Both the position numbers and the translations under genes were made by a program. Source: Linanthus parryae (Eukaryota; Streptophyta; Magnoliopsida; Ericales; Polemoniaceae). From it: a stretch of DNA of 64,000 nt. Positions 50,531-62,000 of this stretch are shown piece after piece. Below the pieces are notes generated by a model. It was not told where the DNA came from. It made no database searches and worked only from the letters and a program-made list of their open reading frames with translations. The stretch spans positions 21,648,001-21,712,000 of the forward strand of contig JALGPY010000007.1 in assembly GCA_023055425.1 (NCBI GenBank), read 5' to 3'. Each line of letters begins with the position of its first letter. The first letter of the stretch is position 1.

Positions 50531-51863
50531 AGCCACCAAGCCGCAATTTCGTTCCAGGTTTACGCATCATGAAAACAAAGCAAATAGTTCAGTTCTGCAG
50601 GTTGGACGGACAGTGCCAGTCAAAATCTTAAATGTTGCGTTTGACAACCCGAATATAGATTTGGCTTTAGATTTGAAATAAAGATATTTGAAATTCTCAA
50701 ATTTCAAATTTCCTAACTTTTGAAATTCCCTGTTTGGACAATAAAAATAGACACTTAAAATTTGAGAAAAATTATAAGCGCATTTCAAATGGTCATTCCA
50801 TCGAACATGTTATAGATACAGTAAAATGACTAGAGGATGAGACATAGATTCACCATGATTGATTGGAGAATATGGTTGCTTGCAACTTCACGTCATGGAA
50901 GGAGGGAGGGTGAGAGAGAGAGAGAGAGCTGGAGGAACATGGTGAAAAAGACGACCAAAATGGAGTTAAGGGTTCAAGGTCAGATGAGGAGAGGCAGAGC
51001 CGTGCGGTTTTGGGGTTTGTAATGAGGGATGAGTACATCTTTGGGAAGAAACCGAGAGACAAATTCGAGTGATATGATAAAGACAAAAGGTGGAAACTTA
51101 GTTTTTCATTTCGATACGAGGGATAATCACTCGCCTTTTTCATTAATCAGCCCACTCCATTCAAATGACAAGTGTTCATCCAAAATTTAATATTATTCAT
51201 TTTGGAGCTGTGGATTTGTATCAAATCAAATCCAAATATTTATAAAGTATCCAAACAACGGATTTGGTCCCTAAATCCACTCAAATTCAAATCCACAATC
51301 AAATTCAATGTTATCCAACAGACCGAAAGGGAAATGTTACTTCAGGGCAACCTCCCCCTACCTACTGAAGCACGGGGCATCCTCGAACTTCTCAAACAGC
51401 TACTCTCAAACGCTTATAAGACCGTCAACATCCTAATGTATAGCGCCATGACGGTTCAGAATCCTCAAAATACGAGGCACGACGTTAGTATCAACACGAT
51501 CGTCCCTAACAACTTATTTTGATGTTGCTTTATCGTCTTTGTAACCTACGTTAATGTCTCTAGTGCACATATTACCGCCCACACTCTGTTATGCTTACTA
51601 CAGTAATATATCACGGTATAAAAAAAGAAAATCATATTTTATTCGTGGCGGGCCATACAGTTATCTGTTAACCCTGGTTAAACAGAGAGGTTCGTTCTTG
51701 CCCAACACTCGGGTTAGCTTTCAGCTGATCTCCTTCTTCAATCTAGGGTTTCCACAATCGTTCGTTGTCCGATTCCTCTCCAGATTCTGCAGATTTCCAT
51801 CGAAAGTACTCCGTTTCGTCATCACCTTCAATTCATCGATCTGCGTTCTCGTGCGATTCGTTA
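50531..51863. other. Upstream region of the AFC kinase gene
   Basis: Contains a GA tract near 50912-50929 and AT-rich DNA with direct and inverted AAATTTCAAAT-like words at 50690-50780 and 51215-51310. The kinase leader begins somewhere after about 51600, where a TATAAAAAAAG word (51616) precedes a CT-rich stretch. The transcription start is not determined. Confidence 0.4.
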
Positions 51864-54800
51864 ATGGAGACTCAGAGGATCATGGAATTCCCCCACCAGA
51901 ACATGGACAAACGCCCCAAAAAGCGACCTCGCTTGGCCTGGGACATATCGGCTCCTGCTCCACCAGCACCCAAGGTTTGCCCTTTTTTGTCGCATACATC
52001 GAGTATTTGGATTGAATTGCAAGACTTTTGATTATGAGGAGTTATAATTTTGTGAATTGAATTGGTTGGAATCGGAAAGGTTTGCCATTTTGTGATGCTG
52101 GAATGAGACTAGGTTATGCATTTTGTGAATTAAATTGGATGTTTATCGCTATGTGATTGATACCTTGTCTGTTTTTCCAGGCAAGATCTGTTTTGTTCTT
52201 TATGGTACAATATGTTTTGGATTATGTGATTTGATGAGAGAAGGAAGAATTGGTGAGAAATCGTTTTCTCGCATGTGTTTGGATTTGTTTTAACCTGAGA
52301 ATTGGTGAGAAACAATAGTAAAAGGAATTCTCACTCCAATTAATTCTTGTTTCTTCATAAGTGAACAGATTTGGTGAGAAAAGAAACTAGGGAAACTGTT
52401 AAATTTTTTGTAATCCTCTCTTTGATTATTTTATCTAAATATTTAATAATTTTATTTTATAAAGCCATTCATCTTTACAAAATTTCGGCTTTGCAATTAA
52501 TTGTTAGAGTCGTTCTTAATGAGCATGGGTATTATATATTTCATCTCTAGCACTGGATTGTTAAAGGTCGCATTCGGAAGATTTCACAGAACATTTATTT
52601 TCTTTTTCGTTGCCAAATCGATCCAAACAAGAAAGACAGGAAGATACACTCATTTTTCTTTTTTGTAATTTTCTAATCCAAACTCGGTAGCGGGAAAACC
52701 ATATCAATTCACATAATTTCTTTTCTCATTTAATTTAAGTAATCATTTATTTTCTTTTCTCATCAGATTCCCAGACATAGTGTTACTAAGCTGTCGTCAA
52801 TCACAATATTTCCCTTAAACTGCTTTTATGAAGAAATGAAATGATTAAGAAGGAATAGCTGGCAGAATGATCATTCTCCCCGTCTCTGTTATCAGTATCG
52901 AGCGATACTCGATACGTATTGTACGATACGATACGATACATGCCACCAGCGTTACGTATCGTTCACTGTATCGCTAATGAAAGTGTATCAAACTGTATCG
53001 AGCGATACACATCCGATACGATACGTATTGTGCGATACACGATACATTTGAGAACTGAAACTGGTCTAGGTTTGTTAGAACCTATTGATATAGAACTTCG
53101 TATTACATGGATTATATGAATATTTTGTTAGATGGTCCTACTCTCTAGATTTGCCTCAATCTTGCTAGTCAAAAATCTAAATTGTCTTGAATTCTTGATA
53201 ATTGATCTAGCCTTTAGAAGAGGAAGACTGAAGAATAAAATGCCAGATAGAAGACAAATTGTTCTATTTACATGACCCAAGTGGAATACAGTTGAGTTCG
53301 TAGTGAATATTGATTAGAGATCCCTAACTTTAGTATTCCAGTTTTATGTTCCATTTAATTGGGTGCTTTTGCCACGCATAAGCAAAGAATATTTAACTAC
53401 TAAAACGATGCCACATAGATATACCCCACATATAACTGATAGCCCACTCAATTCTTCTAATTCATTATTATTCTTATTTATGTAATGTGAATATGTGATT
53501 CATTATTGGACATCAGCCTAAAATATATTAAGATCCCCTTATAACGGGACTCTATAAATCTAGCCGCATACCAAAAATGTTAATACGTGCTGGTTAGACT
53601 TAGTAAATGCCAGATGCAACCAATAAACTCTTCACTATAAGGTCAGTATATATATTTTAAGTTGGTTTAAGAAGGGTGTGCGTATCGTTCCGATACGCGA
53701 TACGATACGATACACGATACGAAAATCCTACTATTGATACACGATACGTATCAAACTTTGACAACTATGCTCCCCGTGAGCTAGTTGACAAATGAGGGAT
53801 AAGACAACACGAATTCCAACAGTTAGTCTTCTGGGTTTAAAAGATACAATTCTTTTATCCATATCCTTTACTAAAATCCCAGAGTTCGAATCGTTAGTAT
53901 TGGACTCAGAAGAACTTATTGCACCATTATGCCCTTTTAATAGCATAATAGTTAGATGAAACCGTTGAAGCTAATGTTTATATGAGTGTGGTGATGGTGG
54001 ATGTTGAATTGATTGGTTAAGGCTGCATCAATGGAAGTGTAGTGGTTATCCAGGTGGCCTTAGGTTGTTGAAAGTGGTCTACTGGTCAGATCAAAACACA
54101 GGCAGATTTATTAGAACTGCGCATTCTGCTGTAAAAATTGATCATTATCGTGAGATGTTAATGCATTTTGTTGGGTAAGCTCTGGTACCAGTCTTCATTT
54201 TCTTGAAAGCTTCGCGGATTCGTTTCATTCCACGCCTGTTTTATGAAAATGGCTGCGCAAGGTGTATCATCTATTGTTCATATACCGCAAGTTTTTGTGA
54301 CATTTCGCATCCTCTCAAGACATTTTATTTTGTCTTTCTTGTTTCTGGCCGACGTTTTTGAAATTTAAGATGTGATCTAGAATTTTAGTGCTGGCATTGC
54401 GGAATGAAATTGATGTCATTAACATGTATATTTCTTTCACTATCATGTGCAGGTTCTTCCACCAATATACTCTGGGTTTGAGTTTGCAAATCGAGCAGTT
54501 CCCAATTATGCCTATTCTTCAATATATTACAAGGGCATGCCTCGGACTGGATCACCCCCTTGGAGACCAGATGATAAAGACGGTCACTATGTTTTTGCGG
54601 TTGGAGACAACTTAACTCCCCGTTGTAAGTATACATTCGCACTAGTGTTTAGTAGTAATACTCATGAGTTGCTCAAACTCTATTATGTCGCAATTCCTGG
54701 GTTTGTTTTCATGTTAAATGATTGATAAAACTGGTACTTTTTGTACCTTTTATAATTACAAACTGATGTAAATGAAAAATGCCTTGATCTCGGTCGCTTC

Positions 54801-57800
54801 ATTTCTTCTTTGAATTAAATGCCCGTCAAACTTTTTTTTTCTATGAAATCAAGAGTGCACCTTGGGTTGGCCCATCAAAATTTATCTGTGTGCACCCCTT
54901 AAGTTTCTCTGGCTTGTCCCAATCACTTCATACCAACAAAAAGCCAGGAAGGCAGCCCCGTTTGATTTACATGCGCGTGTCTACTTTCAGTTTGGCTTTT
55001 GCCATGGCCCGTTTGTTTTTTATTTGGTAGATTGTTCTCTGGAGATCTGTAGTAAGATGTTGATCTTCAATATTATGTTCTCATGTAGTCTATCTGCTTC
55101 TCTAATTATGAAGGCTGGAACTTTGGATTTATGATATTTTCTTCACAATGAGAAATTATGTGTTCTTTATTTAGTTGAGTATGTCCTCCTGGTTTATTGT
55201 TGTTTATTATTTTAAGGGTGGTTATTCAATTGCATTGTTGTCAAATCGGGATGTAGATTGTGAATCTTAATTCAACTTTGATGAATCGTGAATCGCAAAG
55301 ATTCACTTACAATCTCTTTAAACATATATAATAACATATTCCATTAAACTATGTCATGTATGAACAGTATTTCATACTACGGGGTTGAATTTCATTAAAG
55401 TGTATCACAGAAAGAATGAGGCAAGCATTGTTTTTGAAACTTTTACTACCTCAAAAAAACTCTCTAGCTGATCAATCGATGATGAATCACATGAATCGGT
55501 CTGAATCGTAACTGAATCGCAAGATTCGGCCTCATGAATCGGGATTCAGATAAAATTTTGATCCATTTAAGATTCACCCTCTGACTCGCTTTGTTTCATG
55601 CGTTAATCGAATCGGATCTGCGAATCATGAATCTTAAGATTCTGACAACTATGTTCAATTGGAACATGATTAGTGTTCGACATTCTATCCTTTTCACCCT
55701 CTAACTTTTTTCTCGACAGAGGCATTCCTAGGAAGGTCTTTAGGTCTGTGCCTTAGCGCCCATCATTGGCAAATCAAGCACAGTTTGGGTCCTTCTCTCT
55801 CATCTTCTACACCCCATCCGTCTCTTAGTATGTTTATGAGGCTTATATTATAAATGTTACCACTGCCACCAACTAAGATTGCCTACAACTATACTGAAAC
55901 ATCAGTTGATACACGTGCACATGTGTGTGCTAACTTTTGTTGCTTAATGCTTACTCGTAAATATAGTCAGAGTAGATTTACTCTTTCCCACTAAAAAAGT
56001 TGTTCAAATCTGGCCGCTGGGATATCTTAACAGATAGGTTTTCATTTCAATCCCCCAAAATAGGTAAATAATCTGCTGTCCAGGCAGCTTCACTCTCAAG
56101 CCTTGCAAAGAATCATTATCAGACTGGCTTGAATGATTTTAATGGCTTGGCAGTTATATACTATAAAAGAGGATTAACCGGATGGCTCTGATGATAGGCG
56201 GCTGTGGTGTGTTGGTATCTTCTTTTGTGTATTGGGTTTAGAGACTGTTGAAGTGAACTGGGTCAACTCTTAGAGTTTAGTATCCTCATGCTATCGTGCG
56301 CATGAGTGTGATAACTTATTTTGCTCAGTCATAAATTTAGTCAAGTAGATTTACCCTTTCCCACCAAACAAAGTTGTCCAAATCTGACTGCTGGGATATC
56401 TTAACAGATAGGTTTTCATTTCAATTCCCCTATAAAGGTAAAGAATCCTTTGCTGCACTGTAGCCAGCTTTACACCTAATTCTTGCAAAGAATCATTATC
56501 AGATTGACTACTGAATGAGTATATCACAATAAAAGAGGATTAACCTGATCGCTCTGATGCTAGGCGGCTATGCTGTGTTGGTGTCTTCTTTTGTGTATTG
56601 GGTTTCGAGACTAAGTGAAATGGGTCAACTTCTAGAGCTCATTATCCTCGTGCTAATGGGAGGGGTCAAACTCAAAGATTTAGTACTTCCAAATGTCTAG
56701 GAGTTCTTTTCATGCTATCATGGGACGAATCAAACTCAAAGATTTAATACTTCCAAATGTCTAGGAGTTCGTTTCAACTGAACCCTTTTTAACCTGATAT
56801 GTTAAAAAATACTTCTTTCTAGATACATGCTATTATTTCTTTGATTTGTAAATCTTACTTTGACATAGTGCGGATACTTACTATCTTCACATTTTATGTT
56901 TTTTGCAGATCGGATACTCAGCAAAATGGGTGAAGGTTAGTTTCCCCTTAGCCTCTGACTGATCACTTTTACGCGTCTGGTTATATTTATTTGTTTTTAT
57001 TTTTTGTCATTTGATCATGTCCTCTTTCCCCGTCCTTCTCTATAAATGAGGAACCTCGCTCTCTTCTCCTTAAGTCCAATGGGACATTCGTTATCTCCGT
57101 GATGTGTGGTATTCCACTTGGTCAGTTAAACTCTACGGGATATCAAAATTGCAGGAACCTTTGGCCAAGTTTTGGAATGTTTAGACAATGAAAGGAATGA
57201 GTTTGTTGCTATTAAGATCGTGCGTTCAATAAACAAGTACCGAGAAGCTGCCATGATTGAAATTGATGTCCTACAGAAACTTGCTAGGCATGATATTGGT
57301 GGTTCACGGTAGGCGTTCGTTGACATTATTTCATCTCTCCTTGTAAATCTGAAGTGACTGAGTATAAGCGGTGTTATTCTTTTGTAGTTGTGTGCAAATA
57401 CGGAATTGGTTCGACTATCGCAGTCATATCTGTATTGTAAGTATTTGTTGGTTACTTTTTCCTTAAAAATGTATATAACAAGGAATTAATGACCCTTCAC
57501 ACCCGATTATTCTGTGATTTGTGAAATTCATGATGTATTTAAACTGTTGTAACAGGTGTTTGAGAAGCTTGGACCAAGCTTATATGATTTTCTGCGGAAA
57601 AACAGCTACCGCTCATTTCCGATTGATCTTGTTCGGGAGTTTGGCAGACAACTCCTGGAATCTGTAGCATGTATGTTCATATAACCACTATTACTTTTTT
57701 CATACAATGCTTTAACTTGATACTAGCAGATTGAGCGCTTACTTGGTGCTTGAACTCTGATAGATGTAACCTGCATAAATCTCCATACAGAGTTTTTTGA

Positions 57801-59046
57801 GTAATGCCTTCCAGCTCTTAATTCGTGACACGTTATTGCTTTTGCAGTTATGCATGATCTGCGCCTCATTCACACTGACTTGAAACCAGAGAACATTCTT
57901 CTTGTTTCACCAGAATATGTTAAAGTTCCAGACTATAAGGTACCTGATGCCGTCATGCTATTGGGATTTTCTTGTTTCATTTATATTATGCAGCATGTAC
58001 TGCACGGACAGTTATATTTCTCTTAAGGTTTCTAATACTTGGGTGCATTTTGTTTGTTTTCAAGGTTTTACCACAAACGGCTAAAGGTGGTTCCTTTTAC
58101 AAGAATCTCCCCAAGTCTAGTGCTATTAAGCTGATTGATTTTGGTAGTACCACATTTGAACACCAGGACCACACCTACGTGGTGTCAACTCGTCATTATC
58201 GTGCACCGGAGGTCATTCTTGGTAATTGTCATTTAGTTTTCTGTAGCTGGTACATTGATGTTTTTGTTGGTTAAATGCTGATTTAAAATTATATTTGATT
58301 GGTTTACTTTAGGTCTTGGATGGAACTATCCTTGTGATATCTGGAGTGTGGGTTGCATACTCATTGAACTTTGCTCAGTAAGTAGGATCGTGTTTTGCCG
58401 TAACTTTTTCTTTTTAAATCTTTCTGCCGGTCATTTAATAGAGCAATAGTGGCATGAGGCAAGCATAACAATGACCTAATCAATCTCTTAATAGGCAAAA
58501 TTAACATTTACAATTACGTTTCTGTATCAAGTTAGTACTGAAAATGTGTTTCTGTCAGAAGAAAAATACTTGTATGTACTGGAGTTCAATCCATATGCAT
58601 AATATAATCGTCCTGGTTAAGCTGGTACACCTTTGTTCTCCTCTTCTCCATTTTTTTAGGATTGTACTTAAATCTTTTTTCACCAACAGGGCGAAGCCCT
58701 GTTCCAAACGCATGAGAATCTGGAACATCTGGCGATGATGGAGAGGGTTTTGGGGCCACTACCACAGAACATGATTATTAGAGCAGAGTAAGAATCGCAC
58801 TTCTTTGTTAGTTTGCTTTATTTTAGGAAGCAGTTTATTTCTTTTCTGCCTTCTTAGGCAAAATTATTTTCAGTATTTGGCAACTTCATGTTTATTTTCT
58901 GCTTCCTCCATTGGGTAAATAATGTGTTATTTTTTTTCAGCCGCCGTGCTGAGAAATATTTCCGGAGGGGAGGAAGATTGGATTGGCCAGAGGGTGCAAA
59001 CTCAAGGGAAAGTATGAGATCAGTTTGGAAGTTACCTCGTCTACAG
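51864..59046 (+). CDS. AFC: LAMMER (AFC/CLK-type) protein kinase, 3' end not in window
   Basis: Nuclear dual-specificity kinases of this family phosphorylate SR splicing factors. Exons: 51864-51974, 54453-54624, 56909-56935, 57155-57308, 57388-57436, 57556-57670, 57848-57939, 58065-58221, 58313-58377, 58690-58787, 58941-59046. All junctions are GT-AG with matching phase and give 382 residues. The N-terminus has the basic KRPKKRPR run (putative nuclear signal), then [12 protein letters not shown]. The kinase domain shows GEGTFG (102-107), the VAIK Lys124, HTDLKPEN (218-225), DFG (265-267), the APE region and the diagnostic EHLAMMER box (326-333). A further exon with the last roughly 45 residues is expected after 59046, but nothing matching occurs before 64000. 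It may lie beyond the window or be lost. Intron 1 (2478 bp) and intron 2 (2284 bp) carry MITEs. Confidence 0.92.
52884..53769. mobile_element. hAT-type MITE in AFC intron 1, GATACGATAC repeats
   Basis: Flanked by the perfect 8-bp duplication CTCCCCGT (52876-52883 and 53770-53777). The right end reads TTGACAACTATG and the left end CTCTGTTATCAG is a diverged inverse. Both ends carry dense GATACGATAC and GTATCG words (52896-53050 and 53680-53755) while the middle is plain AT-rich DNA. Duplication size and termini fit the hAT superfamily. Non-coding, 886 bp. Confidence 0.82.
55233..55653. mobile_element. hAT-type MITE in AFC intron 2, GAATCG repeats
   Basis: Flanked by the perfect 8-bp duplication TTCAATTG (55225-55232 and 55654-55661). 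Ends CATTGTTGTCA and TGACAACTATG are near-perfect inverted repeats. Sub-terminal words GATTCA, GAATCG and TGAATC are repeated many times at both ends. The terminal word is shared with the 52884-53769 element but the sub-terminal repeat is different. 421 bp, non-coding. Confidence 0.86.
55930..56657. repeat. Diverged tandem duplication (about 374 bp) in AFC intron 2
   Basis: Copy 1 is about 55930-56303 and copy 2 about 56304-56657. Long shared words include GGGATATCTTAACAGATAGG, GCAAAGAATCATTATCAG and CTTCTTTTGTGTATTGGG. Confidence 0.85.
56651..56775. repeat. Tandem duplication, about 63-bp unit
   Basis: Two copies of a unit containing TCAAACTCAAAGATTTA and TTCCAAATGTCTAGGAGTTC lie back to back near 56651 and 56713, overlapping the end of the larger duplication. 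Confidence 0.8.
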
Positions 59047-62000
59047 GTAATTGGTAGATCTCTTTTTCTTGCTGAACTGTTAACATAAAACTAGAGGATA
59101 TGTGTTCTCTAAAAACTGAGATGCTTCACTTTGGCGGGGAGCCTTGCATGTTACTCACTGTCAGCTACTCCATCTTCTAAATTTGGCATTGTTTCTACCA
59201 AACTAGTAATAGTTGGGTAATGAAGGTTCACAGAAGAAGATTGAAATTTAGCTAGCAGTATTTAACATATCAATGATTTTTGGCCTCTGTTGCACATCTG
59301 TAATGAAGTACGGACGGGCATAGTATGAACTGGTGCCTAGCAGTGTTGGACATGAGGACTTGAAGACATGCTTATGGACGTGGTTGGATGCATCCGAGGC
59401 TTGGCTTGCGAGTAAGCAATTGTTTCTCGTTTCTTAACATACAAAATTACTAAAACGCCAAAGTACGTCGAGGACCCAAACTCTACAATCGTGAAGTTCA
59501 CACAGTGCACACTTCTATATGGTGTTGAGCTATGTATTCTTTCAAAATTGGTGCCTAGCAGTGTTGGACACGAGGACATGCTTATCAATGTGGTTGGATG
59601 CATCTGAGGCATGGCTTGAGAGTGCAATTATTTCGTGTTCTTTTCACCGGACGTTACTAAATTACCAACATGCTAAAGTCATTGACGACCCAAACTCTAC
59701 AACCATAAAGTTTGCAGTGTACACTTACATATGGCATTGCAGCAGTGTCTTCTTTCAAAATTGGGCTGTGAGGAAAGTGTCTCCTGCGCCAACGATGCAT
59801 GCACAATCCAAAATAGGATCCATATTCACGTTTTTATTCGCAGGGATCATCCTAAGCATAATAATTTGGCGCACCGCTTTATGCATCTAACTATTGATCT
59901 TATTTCTATCGGTACACACATGGTCATGCACCCTCATACATGGCAAGGTCTCCTAGTAGTTTTAAATCACAACCACACATTCTGAAGTGTGGACTAAATG
60001 ATTTTATAACTTACTTCTCAAAAAACAAAAATGATTTTATAACTGGAAGACAACGGTGAAAAGATTGAGACAGTGGAAAGATAAATCTGGGAGGACAGCT
60101 AGGACATATATTTCTTTGAATGTGTGAGATATTGAAATGGATCTGATAATTATCGATGTAAACCATATCTCTGCTCTCTTCTTTTCCTAATTTCTTAAAT
60201 TTTATATTTCGAGTATCCGGAGCTGTATATGGTGTCAGGCACTAGTGTCCATGTGCCCTTATCATACTTCTGCACCTCTGTTGCATGGAACTGTGAATTG
60301 CAGTTAGTGGATCTATATTCTTTTTGCCATTGATGATAGGAATAGCTTTGCCAATTCGTTTATAGTTCGGTAGAAGTAGTATTTGGTTTTCTGTGACAGT
60401 ACTGGTGCCTGGGGCTTGCTGTTTCTAGTGAGTCAACGAGAAAAAAAAGGAGCTGATAGATAAGGTTGAATTACCCAAGTCAACTTTTCTTTCTGTCTGT
60501 TCAGCATTATCTGTTTCTCTTTCCTTCAGTTCTACGTCTATGGCTCTGTGTTCGTTTCATTTGTATAACATTGTTTTTTAACTGCTAAAATTAGATAATT
60601 TGCTTACAAAAGCTTATCAAGTGACCTCTTCTGACACTCTTGAGAAGAAGTTTTCAAACCAAATAATAACAGTCTTTTAATGGATTTAGTTTCTGCTTTC
60701 TGAGTAGTCTTTTTACTTGTCTTCAAATCAAATGTAGTAAAAAGGTGATATTTCTTCTAGCAAAGCTTTTGACTTCTAAGCCAAGAATAAAAGAGCGCCT
60801 TAAAAAAATTAACTCATGATAGAGTGCAGTTACATTTTGTTTTTGTGGAGTCTTCCATGTTTTCTCTTAGGGAATGCAACAGTTCTTCAAAATTCTCACG
60901 AAAGCCATTATCTATTCTATTTCTTTTTCCAAGTTGTCTCCTCCTTATGAAGTGTGAACTAAGTATTCTTACAATTTACTCGAGTACCTTTATAATTCAA
61001 TCATCAGTATAAAATACACTGGCAAATTGTATCCTATGTTACCTATGGGTTACATCCTTTAATTGGGAGGTGACAGACAAGTACAAATTTCTCTTGGACA
61101 ATTGAAAATGCAACTTTGTCTCTGTTACCTCCTCCACTTCCACTTCTCTCACTTCATGTTTCCCATTTCAATTTGGGGACTAGCTGCATGGTCAAAAAGA
61201 TACGTTCGGTAGCCAAATATTTTGATTGATTTCAAAAGCCCACTCATCACTACCATCATCCCCCATCTCACAAAAACCCCTGTACTAAATAAAGTTTCAC
61301 ATACATGCATAATCTTCCACGAAATTTTGAATCCCTGTTGTTTGATCTTTTTCTATCTTCTGTGATTCTGCAATGGCTTGTTCCCTGAATTCTTAACTCC
61401 AATTATTTATATTGCACCTTAAGGCCCTGCTTTCTTGACCTAATTTTAGGTGACTTTTTACTAATTAGCTCATTTTCGTTACAACTTATTTTAGGCAACT
61501 TTTTTACATTTACCTTTTTTAAGACTAAAACTTACCTTTTTTAAGACTAAAAAAAGTTCATTTTTTTTTCTTACTTTTTACTCCTAAAACCTACTTTTTA
61601 GGAGATAAAATAGAACATAAAACATGACCATTTGCTCTCACAATTAAAACCATTTACTAGTTCCAAACTCTAATAGGAGTTTTAGTGAACATACAACATG
61701 TGAAAATCAAGTGGGTACCCCGTTAGTGGGATTTTCTTTAAAAGGAGGGCAGGAAGGAAATAAGTTGTAGTTAAGGCTGGTACATTGCAATGTTTGGCAG
61801 CATCTAGTTGGTTGCTGGAGGTGTAATGTGGGGGTAATTGGGCATGAGTTTTTGGAATTGACCCAAACGTTTTTCTTAAGATTGAGAAAATTGTTAGAAA
61901 GACGTGCAAAATCATTGCCAAAGCTTTGACGCTCAGTAATTCTGTAGTTTAACCTTAGCTCGAGCAAGGTCGAACAAATGAGATCTGTTGCCTCGAGTTG

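Larger units (their letters stand above)
54625..56908 (+). other. AFC intron 2
   Basis: Hosts a second hAT-type MITE and two tandem duplications (55930-56657 and 56651-56775). The frame at 54862-55134 has no recognisable domain. Confidence 0.7.

Noticed and set aside
52896..53755. CRISPR-like regular GATACGATAC repeats
   Set aside because: The repeats are short, irregular, and confined to the two ends of an element with an 8-bp target duplication, which fits hAT sub-terminal repeats.
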